Shown here piece by piece: positions 35,081 to 50,000 of a DNA stretch of 64,000 nt (position 1 is the stretch's first letter; each line of letters starts with the position of its first letter). The stretch comes from Sclerurus mexicanus (Eukaryota; Chordata; Aves; Passeriformes; Furnariidae). The position numbers were made by a program, and so were the translations under genes. The notes beneath the pieces were generated by a model. The model made no database searches. It was given only the letters and a program-made list of their open reading frames with translations, and was not told where the DNA came from. Location of the stretch: contig VWZF01001843.1 of NCBI GenBank assembly GCA_013396755.1, positions 1,054,001-1,118,000 of the forward strand, given 5' to 3'.

Positions 35081-38000
35081 CTAGGAGAGAGAGAATTTAA
35101 TTACTTTTTGGTTTTTATTTCAATGTTAGAGTAACAATATTTTTTAAAGCCCGCAAAACTATTCCTTCTGTTTAAAGGTACAGTAAGAGCATGGAAGAAT
35201 ATAAGCGCCTCTAGTTTTCCTCATGTGCCAGGACTGTAGTGCAGGTACAATCCCCAAGGCCCAGTGAACCTCGTTCACATTTATTTAGGAGTGTAAATGC
35301 AAATAGAGGTGTGGGGTTAATTTGAGGATGATTTTTTTTAGTAAACGAAGCCACAGGTTGTCATTGGTGGCAATATTTATTGTGCAGTGATCTTGGTCTT
35401 TTGTAGGACTTAAACAGTGTTGATCTGATTAGTAAAGTATAAGGAGCTGCTGTTGGTGTAATGTGTGAGAGTCCTACCAGTCTCTTGCTCTTTAGGCTGA
35501 GATACATAGTTAAAGTCCCAGTCATTTGAAATGCCTTAGCACTAACTGTAAATTGTAAGCCTATTTACTCCTAATATCCTGAACAAATTCCAAAATTCAT
35601 CATTATCATCTCCTTACACTCCCCAGGTACCTCCAATCAGAGCCTGTGTATCACTCTCACACTGCCACTCCAGCCATCCCCTCTCCCCTCCCCTTTCATT
35701 CCAGTGATGATTTTTGCCCTAAACATTGAGTCTGAGTCCTGTCACGCTACAAGGGCCCTAAATTGCCTGAACAGCCTGGAATTCTATAAATGTCACACTG
35801 TACGTTGCATTTACAGCTGAAGTGTGTTTGCCTGGACATCTACTCATTGAGCTGCCCAAGCTCAGTTAAGCTGGAATTCACAGCGAGTTCAGGAATAAGC
35901 ATGGGAATGTGGGCCCAGGCTGTGCTGAAACGAGCCTTCCACAGCTGCAAACACCCTTAGGACAGTGCCAGGAACTGATTTTAGCAGCAATCACACCTGA
36001 CAATGGTCACAGGCATGGCAAGAGCACACTGTGCTCCCAGCAGCCCCCCAGCTGTGCCTACCATCATCAGTGCTGGTATGTGGAGCAAGCACTGACCAGG
36101 TTCACACTGTCACAGAGGGAGGGACAACAGTCCAGACCTGTCCCACTCTCGTGACCTGCTCCAGGAAGTTCCCTGGGGGTTGCACCCCTTCCGACAGCAA
36201 CTGGCCTGACAGGGAACCCTGAAATCCCGGGGCTGAATCCATTAGAACAAATCCAATTAGAAGAGGGCATTACCCAGGGGCATTAGGGGTGTGTGTTACT
36301 GCAGGCAGAATTTTCTGTTTCTTAGCAGGGAAGTTTCAGCGTTTGTGAGAAGGCTGCAGACTAAAGTACATTGAATTCTGAGATCTTTATAAAGCGTATT
36401 ACGTTGTTCTACTTTAAAAAAAATCATATTGTTTTCTACATTTTACCCTACATTTAATTTTTTGTTCTATTTTTTTGAATCTTTGGTGCAAGGAATGCTA
36501 GCTGAGGGATGCTCTGGAGCAGGTCTGCAGGATTCTGGGTATGTGCTAATAAGAGCCCCCCAAAAATCAGAAAATCTAGAACAGGAAGAGAAATACTTTC
36601 ATTTTCTTTTAAAATAAATCTCCCTTTGCATATTGTTCTCCCACATCCAGTATGTAAGAATAAAATCTACAGGTTCAGGACTCGAGCAGACTGTTTTTAG
36701 CAGGCAGTGGAAATAAAGAGGTGGGGAACTGACCTTGTCAAATGTTTGCTGGATGCATGTACCTCCATTTCATTGCTTTTGTATTCGTTCAGCTCTTTCC
36801 GAATTGCTGCCTAGGGATTGAAAACAGAAACACGAATAATTACATATTAACTAATGATTTCATCTTTAGGAGCGTTGCAAAGTGCCAGAGTTGCAGAGCA
36901 GTTTTCCAGAGCAGAAGCAGCAGGTGCTGGGTGGAGCAGGGCACACTGGGCTGCCCGAGACACGGAATATTCAGGTGCAGTGGGTATGGATTGGTGACAC
37001 ACTTCCCATTCATTATTGACTGCTCACAGGGCCACTGCTGTCTAGAAGCAGTTCTGAGAGACTAACACCTCAGGGCTTATTGTCTCACATTTAATAGGAT
37101 TCCAGTTAAAATTTATTAAAGATAAGAGAAGTTGCCAGGAAATTGATCCTTTTTTTCAGTCTCAGTGCAGCAGTCCAGCTCCTGACCCTGACTCCCTGAT
37201 GGGAGCCACCAGCACATGCAGTTGAACTGCCACTTTCTTTTTGCTTACCAACCTGCCTTGTTAACAATATTGAAACCAGGAAAAACCTAATTTAATAAAA
37301 GCTGAGTGCATACAAGGAAAATGCAAAATCATTATTCCAGCGCTTACTATTGAATAGTTTATTCCCCACTTTAGCGAGCTCAGAGCAGCTACTGTAGGAT
37401 AAATGCTCTGTTCCTTTTCCAGAGGAGTCCTCCAAACCCACTGGTTTTTTTTCCCTGAGGAGACACTGGGATGGAGACTGAAGTGTTTCATCTCCACATC
37501 TCAGAACAAAGCCATCAGTGACAGTCCTGTGTTTGCCATTTTGCCAGTAAATCTCAGCCTCCTGCTCCTCCTGCAGCCCTGACACCTCCAAAGGTAGCCA
37601 GCAGCACTTCCAGCTGGAATCTGGAGCTGACCTGTTCCTCCTGCTCAAGGACCTCAATGTGACAGTTCAATTGGGATGGAAATCAGCGACCTGGCAGGTA
37701 TGTGACACGAAATGAGTGTTTGTTTATGCTCCTGAGAATGTGGGTCAACTGACTCCTTGAGCTTTCAGAGGGAAGAGGAGAGGAAATCTTTGCATGTTTA
37801 GAAACACAGTAGAGGATATTTGCATGTCTGGGGCAAAACTTCCAGTCTGAGAAGAAATGTTAATGTTATGTTGGCTGGAAAGGGGTTTGAGTTGGAGCCC
37901 AATGATTGTATCCACCTTTTTGGGTGGGCTGGGTGTTATTTTCCAGTACTAAATAGGCATGTTTATAAATAGCACTGTTGTAACAGGATGCACTGGTCTC

Positions 38001-41000
38001 TCTGATCTCAGCATAAAACAAACATAATGGTAAACTCTAGAGAGATTAAATGTCCCAGAGGTTAAATGTCTGTGCAGAACGTGATGTATCAATGCACACA
38101 AAGCAAGGAGAGAGCAGCTGTGTGTGATCTGAGCTCTGGCAGTACCTTATCTGCTGCTGAGAGTCGTGTCCATGGTTTGTCCGCTCTCCTGTCGTAGTCC
38201 TGTGCTTTTGCCACTTCCACGTAATCACTGAATCGAATCAGGATCTTTCTGTCTCTCAGTTCATCAACTGTAGGTCTCTGGTTAAGCTGTATTCAGTAGT
38301 TTTGTAAAATAAAGGCAGGGTTAATAATAAATGCATTAGTAAAATATGCAGTATTTTCTGCTTCCCATCTTAGCTTAGTGTGCATTTATGTGTATGGAAA
38401 ACCACCCAACCCTTCAAGATTCCAGGGGAATCCTAATAATTTGGAGGACTGAGAATAGAGTAATAATGGTTTAAATGGAGAAAAAAAGAAAATATTTTAA
38501 GCTGGATACCAATCAAATGCACTTGCAAATGCAAAGGAACCCTGGTGGATTTGTTATGATCTCTGGATGACACTGGATGCTGTTGGGGCGTTCTGCTACA
38601 GGCAGATTGTCTGGGCAAGATTCTCATGACTGGACCATTGTAAGAATTTCAATTTGGCTTTAACGAGTTATCAGCATATTCGGTTTATAATTCCAGTAGG
38701 GATTCCCAGGAACAGAACAACAAGATCTAGTTCTGATTCTGAGAATATTTAAATGTAAAGAGGAATGTTCCACGGGAGCACACCTGGTGCTCAGCAGGGA
38801 CTCAGTTCCAAAGAATGAGTCCTTTTCTAGCAATAGAATTGACAAATACACAATGTGCAAGCAAACACCTGTTTTCTGGTTTACACTTTATATGTAAGTA
38901 TTCTACTAAGTCTCATGGGGCTGAGAAAAGGAAGGTATTTTCATAAGTCATTTTACTAAACACTGTTAAACTCTGCTGAGGAGGTTCTGTGTGATAACAA
39001 CCTCTATACGTGGCTGACATTACAGCAGCTTTGCTAAATTTCTAAAAGCTAATAGCAGGTGTTGCAAGATTTTACCTTTCTCGTCAGTCTCTGTTTGATT
39101 TCCCTTCTTTCTTCCTGCTCCGTTTGATCATTCCGTTCTGCAGAGATTATAAAAAAGAAGATGACTTTCCTCATGAGGGAGTTTGGTGTTTTCCCAAGTC
39201 CCAGAACAGAAAAATGAGGAGCTGGTTCGTGGCTGTGTTAATTCAGTGCACCCCTCTGTTCTGTGTCAGAACATGGAGTTACCTCTCTGTAAGGACAAGG
39301 CACTGCTTCCAGCGGCAGGTTCCCTTGGCTCTGAACTCCAGCCCCAAGGAGATTTAATAAAACAACAGCAGCCACACCAATTCTCCACTTGTAGGAACTT
39401 GAGAAGGAAAATCAAAATATCCCATAGCTGGTTAATGATCATGTTTTACTCTCCATATTGCTGGAGCCATCCATTCACTGCTCCCGGACGCTGAGCAGCC
39501 TTATTGCAGCAGCTCCAGGGAAAGCATGTTCTGTCCTCTCTCCTGGTTTTTCCAGCCTACATTGTCACGGTGGCAGTGCCGCAGTACTTGGCTGTGACCT
39601 GCACGTTTTGCTTTCCCTGCCACTCCTGACAGGAGAAGCTCTTTATCCTCCCGGGGGTTCCTTCGCAGCGTTCTGCCCTGCCCTGAGCCAGCCTGGCTTT
39701 GTGTGTTGTGCCTATTAACATTCAAGCCGTGAGAACTCCTACACACTAGCTCTAAAAATAGCCTGGAGTGCTGTAACGCTGCTGAAATCTATCCCTTGCC
39801 TTAGGAAACAAGTTAATGGCGTTTCTATTTCCAGTACTATCTGTTACTAAATTAGGAGGCAGCCCATGACCTGAACAAAGCTGCACACCCAGGGAAAAAG
39901 GTTTAATCATTCTGGGATTCTCCCAATACTCCTGTGAAGTTTTACACCACTTGCATTAGATATTTTCAGTGTTAAAGCACACACGTGAATTCTAATGTGC
40001 CTCAAAAAGCCACCAGCACCGCAGATGAGTTTCCAGAAATATATTTTTAATAATGAAATGTGTTCTCCCTGGTTTTTATGCTCATTAGATCCCACTGAAA
40101 TGCAGTCACAAGTATCTGTTTAAAGTAACGTTGCAGTGCATAACTACAAGTGGCTATAGTAGAAATGTAAATCCAGTAATTTCAAATGCTGTAATGTGCA
40201 ATGTTGCAGCTCAGGGGCAAGGCACGAAATGTAAAGAGAACAGGTCAGCTAAAATTAGTGCTGTGTCAGGGATGAGCAGCTATTTCAGTGGGGAATGTTT
40301 AAAAAGAGAACAGGCTTTAAAAAGTGGAGGGTGTTCTTAGATGTAGAGATACCTGCGAGAGGTTATTCATTCAGCTTTGATTCACCCCTTTCAGAGTAGA
40401 TTTTTCTCTATATATATTTTTATGTAAAAAAGAGAATTTTCCATGGTATGGTGCATTGCCCTGAGAGGCTGTGGCTGCCCCTGGATCCCTGGAAGTGTCC
40501 AAAGCCAGGTTGGATGGGGCTTGGTGCCACGTGGTCTGGTGGAAGGTGTCCCTGCCCGTGGCAGGGGGTGGAATGATAAGAGCTTTAAGGTGCTTTCCAA
40601 GCCAGACCATTCCATGATTCTATAATTCTAATTCCTAAAAAAAAGCCAAAAATACACATTTCTGATCAAAAAAATGCTTTTCTAAGTACACTCAATGTGT
40701 AGCAACCCATTTCTATTTGACATTTGCTCAGGTCCAGTGCTTATTCCCAGCTCCAAGAAATGAAAGGAACTGGGTTTTTTTGTTTGGTTGGTTTTTGGTT
40801 TTTTTTTAAAAAAAAAGAAAGAATGTTTGCTAGGAAATGCTGGCAAGGGCATTTTAGAGCTCAGGCATTATTCCTGAGACAAACCAGAGAGGCTTTTCCC
40901 ATGCCCATCACTGCCCACACAGATCCGTTCATTACTGAGGGCTGGGTTTAGAAGGCTCAGCAGAGAGATGCTCCCAGTCCTGAGGGGGCCTGAGCAGTGC

Positions 41001-44000
41001 TGCAACTGGGATTCATTCTGCTGCTCTGCCACTTCTTCAGGGAACTCTCAGCTCTGCGTGCCACTAAAACCACTGCTGGAGTTAAGAATGAAATGGGAAT
41101 TGTACAGGGTGGCTCACGAGATGCTCCCTGAATGGGAAGTTCAGCTCTCGAGTGCACAGCACGCATCTGACACCTGGGCTGTGATTTGAGTGGAAGCTTT
41201 TCGTGCTTGGTGGGAAACCAGCAGTGTTTCTATAGATAAAGGACTTGGAAGATGAACAGTATTTTAAGAAAGTGTTGGCTTTGAGCTTGCTTTTCATGTA
41301 TTAATCTCAGAAAGATCTCTCTAAGGAAGATAAGAAATCACTTTTCGAAATCTTGCTGAGATTTGCTTTAAATAACAGCAGTTGCACTTAGACATGTGCA
41401 ATATGCTTCTTTTTTTGCCAGAGTTGTACAAATGGGAATTATGAGTCCTTAGAAGAGCTTTCGGGTAGCATTACTTCTGTCAGCAGAACATCAAAGAGGC
41501 TGGGAAACTCAGAGCTTACAACTGTGCAACCCTTTCCACCTGGAGGAGGTTGTGGTGATTTCACTGAAGGGCATCTACGCTGCTCCAGCTTTGCATGGCA
41601 CACCCAATCCACAGGCTTTTTAATCAAATCCATAAAAAGAAAGCTATTAAAGTCTATTTTAAAAGCTATTTTACAGTCCAGAACAAGAAACCCCATTAAT
41701 AAAAGGAGCCTTTACTAATTCCTCAGTTCACACAGAACAGACCAGAGTTGCTGCACCTGTCCTGCAGTTTAAGCTCACACCTGGCACAGCTCCTGGGCAC
41801 TGTAGCTCTTCACAGGATGCTCAGCTTTTTATATAATGGCACAGGTAAATAAAATGGAAGTGGTTCTGATCTCAGCTGAACCTGTATAAAGCCTGAGCAA
41901 CTCAACAGAAGTCAATAAATTTGCTCCATGCTGGAAGCTCTTTAAATGAGATACAAATCTAGCCCAGTGTGTTTAGCTGGAATTCAGGAACTATCTTTAA
42001 TTCTGCTTTATCTTCTTTCTGCTTTATCTCTCTCTAAGCTCATTATATGAATGTATTCAAACTTTTTTATTATTAAAGCTGGTCAGTTTAACCCAGATTA
42101 AGGATGTAGCCAGCACACTTCAAAAAGTAAACACAAAGGAACAGATTTTTCAGTAGAGATCAGCTCTTCCTTAGCCAGGAAAAAACCCAAAGAAACAGAT
42201 TTTCAGAGATCTCTGTTATTGACTCTTGAAAATCTGGCCCAGCATATTGCAGAATCTTGGGGTTGCTGCTTTTTCTTGCCTGTTGTGGTGGATGGCAGGT
42301 GAAGTTTGGCCAAGCTCACTCCTCCCATTGCAATGAGGGTATCCCTTTCTCATCTAGCTATGCATGTGGTAAATACAGCTAATTTTACTGTGTGTGATCT
42401 ACGCATTGGAACAGTACAGAAAGTACTGGTAAACACATGTTGACTATGCAACTCTTTTGTGTTAAAACTGAAATGGAAGCCCCAATAACTTCCATGACAA
42501 GAGCATAAGGTTTTTTTCTAGGAACCACTAAGAAAGTTCTGGGACATTAAATTTCAGGGAACACAATGTAGGGAACCTTTTTAGTAACAAATTAAATAGT
42601 ATGGGCAGCATTGCTTGTAGGAGAAATTCATGCTTGTTTAGTGAGAAACTCTAGTTCACTTCATTCTGGTTTTTGTCTTTCAACACTAAACAGACCATGA
42701 AAATCCAAGAAGCAATAAACTTTTCCTTCAAGGGGATGGATTCCCCCTTTCTCACGTGTGAGACAATTTCAAAGCTCTCTCTCACCTTCCCGTGACTTAG
42801 AGGATTCCCAGTAACGAAAGGGATTATGTCCATCACTTGTCTGATCCCCTGGTCTGAACACCAACCCTTAGGAAAAGAGCTGCAAGTTTTGCCTTGAGAA
42901 TTTGAGAGATGCTGAGAACACTCCCCTGTAACACGGCTGGCACTGTCCCTCTAATAACCCTGATAGCCCAGAATGATCTTTCACTTGGCTCTGGGAAGAT
43001 CTCCAATGACATAACGAATGTATTTGAGGAGAACCACACCTCTGTAAGGATGTTCCCCCTCCCACTGCAGCCTCGGGGTGCCCAGTGTGTGGATATTTTG
43101 GATAATTTTGGATATTGGGGATAATTTGCCTTGACAATCCCTGTCTTGAGAAATGTCAGTCCAATTCTTGTGGCACTGAGGGGATTGTGTTCCCCTTTTG
43201 GGCACCCATAACAGTGTAATCAGAATGAAAATTACTTGAAAGCCTGAGTCTGAACAGTTCTTTTCTGTCTCAAATTGTGTGTCTTTGTGAAAAATTACAA
43301 CTTTTATGTACCAAAAATAATCCCAGCGAATGAATTTGTCTATTTAAAAATAACACGCTCTGGAAATGCAACCACTAATTTCACATATAAAAATCACAAA
43401 CACATATAAAATATTTTAGGACAAAAAATACTCACGTTTAAGTATATTCCTTCTTTCTAGCTCCTCAACAGCGGGTCTTTGGCTGAGTCGCCTGCGGAAA
43501 AACACCAAAATCACATTTTGTACCATGCTTGTTCTTTGGCAAGTCTGCAGGATTCTGAGTTCTGGTTGGTGTTTCCCTCAGGAGGGGACTACAAAATCTC
43601 TCTCCGGGACTAACGAAGCCACAAAAAAAGAAGAATCCCGGCACAGAATTCTTTCTTGTATTGTGTCCCCCAAATGCCAGCAATGCAGGTGAAAGTTCTC
43701 CTCTAGTTTGCCCTGCTGTCAGTGAAAGGCTTCCTCAGGACGTGCATCCTTCCCATCACGCCTTCCACACAGTCAGCTGGAACCGGTGCTGTCCGAGGGG
43801 AAAATTCCCTCCCGGGAGGGCGTTTAGGGTGGTTATCAGAGTGCCACAGCGATCTTCTGTAGCTATCACTGCCCTGCCCCGAGTGCCGGGGAGCAGCGGC
43901 TTTCCTTCGCTCGGGTAGCCCCGGTGGTGCCCGCTGGCCGCAGGCGGAGCGGGCAGCACCGAAGCTGTGCCGTGGTTGCCCAGCGCAGCCCAGCTCCGCT

Positions 44001-47000
44001 CTGCCTGCTGCATGCAGCCCGTGTGCCGCCCGCAGCCCCGCGCCGCCTGAACAGTGTCTTGGTTCCACCTCCCCTTTTCGGGAGTGCTGCCTCAGGATTG
44101 AGTCTTGCGATCATATGATCGGTGCCACGGCGATTTTATTCCGCATACTAAATGAGAGTTCCCCAGGAGACGCGGCTCGTATCTGCAGAGGTCTCAGGTA
44201 CGGGGAGCCCCCCCTAGGCAGGCACACACACGGGCTGCCTCTGCTGCCTCTCGGGGAATGATCCAGCCGGCAGAGCGGGAAGGCTGTCGGATGCTTCCTG
44301 GCCTGTGTTCTGGCAGCCTTGAGGATTCTCCTCGCCTGCTCTCAGCAGATGTTGCCAAGCCGGAGATGAAGTTACGGAGACAAAGAACCACTGAGAGCAG
44401 GGCAGGGACCACGCTGCAAACTGCAGCAGCAGTTATTCCTCTGCTGTGCAGAGGATATGAATGAATGATTATAAAGTCAGGATGTAACCAGATCTACATT
44501 TAATCAAACATACAAGTGATGGAAAAAGGAAGTAACTGTTCGCAGACTGTAAAAGAACTGGTAAGAGTACCTGATTCCCATTTCTCCTTGTTTTGTAAGC
44601 CTTACCCAATATGCCTTTAAAATCAGCTCTGTAGTCACTTGTTACCAGACCAACTCCTTGCCCTTTTTTAATTAAACTCTCTGGAGAAACCTTTGGCAAC
44701 AGGAAGGCACCACCACTACTACTCCAGACTCAGACAGAAAACTTGAGTTCTGTAGCTTAGAAACACCTACACCCTAACTCTCATCCTTCTTACCCATCAC
44801 TTGGTGTGCCCTAAGCTTCTCCTGGCCTCTGGGCTCTGTCTGGAGTAATAAGCCAGATACTCCAGCAGCGGAAGCTGCAGTAATCCAAACTGAAACAGGA
44901 GTGATGCTGAGACGCCCTGCTCAAGAATTAAACGTGTATTTTTAGTTCCTGTTACCCTTGGACTCCCCTGTCCTCACCCATTTCTGTACATTTCAGAAAT
45001 GACACAACTCCGGCTATGTTATGCCTGAAACAGATTAAAGTGCATTTTATAATACAAATCAGGGAAGAATGACTTAGAAAGCTTATCTGCAAATGAAAGG
45101 TCCACCCAACCTGCTGCTCACATGCCTCTCACTCAACCATTCTTAATTACAGCCCTGCCAGGCAAGATTGATAGATTCTCCTGAATCTGTACATTAGATT
45201 TTAGAGGCCCCTTTTAAACTGGGGGATTAAAAGCCTAACAGAAATTATTGAAACAATATGAGAATGCAAATGTATACGAATGCTCTGAGATTATTTAAAA
45301 CCCTGTTCCCCTTTTGGCTTTGACAAGCACAAGGTAAGTGCCCAAATTTCTGTGCATACCCTCAGCTTTACCCACAGCAGAAGGAGGAGGTGCAGACAGA
45401 CACAGGCATGTGCACATGAGAACATTATAGGTTTTTCTCCTGAGTTTTTCAGAGATATGGACCATACTTCCAAACTTTGTGTCACAGTCACAAAACTAGA
45501 TATGGATTTTGCTTCAAAACAAAATTCTAGCAGGATTTTGGGAAGCTGGGGCTGGAGTGAGAACACCAAGTAGAGCAAGAGTCACGATCCATCAAGAAGT
45601 GGCAACAACCACTGACTGACACTGCTGCTACTAAAGTAAGGGGACATTTTGTGTCTATGTGTTATTTTTTCTGTCCAGGAGAAGCTTCTCTCTGCCCAGA
45701 CACAATTTTCACTTCCTTTCTGTGCTGCCAGAGCTGCTGTGGGGTGGCTGGGCTTGGGGGGGAAAGGGGAAGGTCTCCAGATGCCCCACCAAGGGCTGTA
45801 ACGGGGGCAGCACGACCAGGGGAGCCACATCCCCCTGAGCTGTGCTGGGGCGGGGGCACGACACAGCCCTTCTGCAGGGGCTTTTCTGTGGCCAGGAGGT
45901 GGAGTGAACCCACTGCCCTGCGTGAGAGAACACACACCTTCCTCGGGGCTGCTGGCAGGGCAAGGGGAAGCCCTGTCAGAAACGCACAGCCCTCCTGAAG
46001 GGAGCTTTTCCCTAAGGAACCGTGCCAGGAGGGTTGTGCCCCTGCTGGGGTGAGCTGCTCTCTGGGTGCTGGGCAGCTCCGAGCAGCAAGGGCTCTGCTC
46101 TGGGTACTCGTTTCGCGTTTTCTCTGAAGCCCTTGCGATATGAAATGCTGCCCCTGGCAGAAGCAGGAGCACACCCTGCACACCGAGCTCGCCCCGTTCC
46201 CGCAGAAGGGACCGTCCGTCCCTGCAAAGAGCAGCGGCCTCGGAAGCCTCAGGGACACCTGGCCTGGGGACACGGCTGCTGGCTCCCCTGGCGGGAATTC
46301 AGCCCAGGGGATGCTCAGACCCCATTTCATGGAAACAAGCTCCAGCTGAGCAGCACCTGCCAGGGACGAGCCTCGGTGAGGGCTGAGAGCGGAGCGCTGG
46401 TGCCTCTGGGCGGCCTCCGGAGGCTGTGCAGGGGCGGGGGGTGTCACACAGGTGCAGCCCTTTGCCATCAGCGCGGGCTCCTTCCCCGCGGGCGGGCGGA
46501 GCCCCCTCACCTGCGCACAGGTGGGTGCGGGTGTCGCCCCGCCCGCAGCCGGGCACCGCACCGGAGGCTCTGCGGGGACACGGGGCTCCAGCGCCGCTGC
46601 AGCGCAGACGTGGCCGTGGCTCGGTGAGTTCTGTGCTGTTTATTTGTGTTGGTTTTTCACCCGGGGGCTCGGGGCCCCACAGGGGTTCCCTCCGTGAGGG
46701 GACCGCGAGCTCCGTGGGGAGCCCTCACGCACTCCGCCGCTCCTGATGCGCCACGGTAATGATTTCCTTTCATCTGATTCAGACACCCGTCTCTTGTTTC
46801 TGGGAAAAAAACATCTAATTAACGCTGTTGTGTTCTTGGGCGTTGTTAAAATCTGGGTTTGGGTGTTTTTGTGCTGTCTGCTGAGGCAGGGCTGCTCCCT
46901 CAGAGCATCTCTGTAGGGCCAGCTCTTTCTGGGAAGGTCTTGAAACTTTACTGAAAACTCCTCAGTAACTCATCAGTGCAGATCCCCCACAGTGCCACGG

Positions 47001-50000
47001 GTATTGCCACGGTCTAATGTTAAGAGTTTCCAGTCCGGGAATTCACTTTCTTGTTAAAAGAAGGGGTGCTGAGGGCAGCAGTACGTGGGGCTGAGCCGGC
47101 AGCCCCTCAGGGGCCGCTGCAGCTGCCTCAGGGGAGCAGCAGAAAGGGGGCACCGCTGTCACTGCCCTGGAAATGGTGTCTGGACACAGTTCAGAGCCTG
47201 CTGGGTGTGTGTCAGTGATGCTCCAAGTCTGGATAGACACCACAACCTGAATGCTTTCTCATAATGCTGAAGTAGCCACTGTAAATGTGTGTGTGTGGAG
47301 GGGGGGGGATAAAAGGGCATGGGCACACAACACTGTATGTGCAGGTATTTTTTAAGTTCAGAGAAATTACAAAGGTTCTGTGTTGTTGTTGTTCTGTGCA
47401 AAGCGAGCAAAACCCTCCAAGCACCAGGTGTTCTGCAGCTTTTGAAGCTTGGGGAGCGTTCTGGGTGTGTTTTCAGACTGCCTGTAGAGTGTTTGCTCGA
47501 GTAATTCGGGCCCAGAAAGGTAACTGGATAAATGTACGTATTGCCATCTCAGAAGCCAAGACTTTGCGTGCTCCCGTGTCCTCTGCACTGTTACTGCTGT
47601 GGGTGAGAGGGGCAGGGCAGGTGTAGCTCAGTCCCCTGGTTCACCCCAGGAACACCCTGCAGGTACAGCCATGTGCACTGGGGGGCTCAAAGCTCCTCAG
47701 GTGCTTGGAGTTTGCACATGGCCTCGAGGTGTTTGTTTTCTGTGTGCACATGGGAACCCTGTGAGGTTCGTGAGGGCTCCACGCTGCCTCTCTGAGGGGC
47801 AGTAAATCCATGGAGTCTGGCTGTTCCCCTCGATGGAAACGTGTGGTGTATAATTGGAACAAAACAGGCTGCCCAGAGGGATAAGAGGAGAGTGCTGCCC
47901 TACCAGCACACGGGTGGGAGGTTTCTGTGCGGGTTTGCTGCAGCCCCTCACCAGGAGAGTCCAGTGTGAGGTCCTGCTAACAACCACGTCTGACACGTGC
48001 ACAAGTGCAGATGCTGGAATCGGAGTCAAGGGGAAAACCACAAACTGCTTGTCCCCTCTGGAATAAGGTCACATGTTTGTGAGCCCAATGACTGCCACAT
48101 GTGCCTGTGACTGCTGATCAGCAGATCAATACTGACTTGACACAGCCAGATTGCCTCCTTCACATTGAAGGGAATGGGACCAGCATTATACCAAGGTTGA
48201 TAGTATTGGGCTGTTACAGGTGAACAGTCCGTGGACTTGCATGTACCAGGACCCTGGGTCTGCTGTCAGGTGGATGATGCATCAATATGTCCTACAAGCA
48301 GGAGATGCTGCCAAGTTCTCTGTCCTCACAGTTACCCTCAGCAGTGTCTGCCTCATCCCTTGTGGAACTGCGTGCCAGCAAAGCCACAGCAAGCTGTGTG
48401 CTTGCAGGTATGGGCACAGAATAGCTGATGAGAGGTAGATTTGGAACGCGTACAGCCCACCTGTGCGCATGGGGGGCTGTGCTGACTTCCCACACCTCAG
48501 ACAGTCCTTTTCTAGCTCTTCTTACTGGTCTGCACTCACATGCCTAGCAAACATTCAGCAGAATCCAGTGAAAAACAGCTCAGGTTCTTGGTTTGTGTGG
48601 TTTCTTATCTGTTCTCAAAATATTTTCCTCTGTTTCCCATAAACATTTTTGCATAGCATTTGTTGCACAGTATCTGTACATATGATTATCACAAAACTGA
48701 ATTTCTTTAGGATTTGTAGCTGAAGCCAAAAGATGTACTTTGGAATTCTGTTGCTGCTCTTAGTTAGGTCCATGTGACTCTGATGGTCTTCTCCAAAGGG
48801 AGTGGTGAACTGGGTAGACTTGGACACGTGCATGTGCCTATGGACTCTGGAGCTGCAAGTGAGCAATCAATCCAGCCATCAGTAAATGAGCTGTAGCCAG
48901 AGGCAATCACATTGATTGTCTTTTGTGTCAGGTGGTTTTGCAGAGGAGTTGGGAAGGGAGGTGGTGGGAAGGATCCCTCTCACAGGAGAGCTCCAGTCCA
49001 GGCAAAGGGAGGAGAAATGGGAGTGACCTATGCTTGCTTCTTCATAAAGCTGCTTGTGTCTGCTGCCCATCAAGAGGCAAAGGCTCTGCCTCTTAAACTG
49101 GCATTTCTGTTACCAGAACATCATGTTCAATTCATCAAGAAGTTTATTTTCATCCTTCCTATAAGTAGCTGTGAAGAGGACGTGTGCCAGGGCTTTGAGT
49201 CACCCACGCACTGCACTGTGACAGTGCAGTACTGCTGGCAATGTACAATTATGGGTAGTAGTAAATCCATGGGAGGAGGGACTTCTCTCTTACTGTCTGT
49301 ACAAAATTAGAAGACAGACACTGAGACACAAACTTGTTTTCATCCCAAGGTAATTCTGGAGCATATAAAAAGCATGAGTTGAGTGATGTGCCAGCATTTC
49401 CCATAACAGGAGAATCATAGAACAGTTTGGGTTGGAAAAGGGAACTTTAAAGGTTCATCTAGTTCAACCCCCCTGCAATGAGCAGGGACACCTCAAATAG
49501 ATCAGGCTGCTCGCAGCCCTGTCCAACCTGACCCTGGATGTTTTCAGGGATTAGACATCCGCCACCTCTCTGAATAACTCATTCCAGTGTTTTACCACCC
49601 TCACTGTAAAAATCTTCTTTCTTAGACCTAATGTAACCCAACCTTCCTTCAGTTTAAAACTGTTTCCTCTTGATGTGTCGCTATTTGCCCACGGAAAAGG
49701 TCATTCTCCCTCGTTTTTTCTAAGCCCCCTTTAAGTACTGTAAGGTCACAATAATGTCTCCCCAGAGCCTTCTCTTCCCCAGGCTGAACAACCCCAACTC
49801 TCTCGGCCTGTCTCCACAGCAGAGGTGCTCCAGCCCTTGGAACATCCAAGAGTATCATCCTAAGAGCAGTTGCTGCCATTCCCTGGTAGCAGGGAGCTCA
49901 GAGCAGTACGAAAAGGGTGAATTCGTGTGGTAGATACTGTGAGTTGCATGCTTTAAAACTGCCCAATATTTGTCTGTGTTCCTTCATGAACTATTTTTGC

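Noticed and set aside
45662..46561. Minus-strand open frame of 299 codons in the intronic GC-rich island
   Set aside because: Several overlapping frames on both strands are open here because of GC content. No domain, conserved motif or codon bias favours this one. Only the short part up to the donor at 46511 is kept, as part of the promoter hypothesis.
49649..49879. Minus-strand open frame of 76 codons
   Set aside because: It lies within a truncated CR1 3' region and is not an independent gene.
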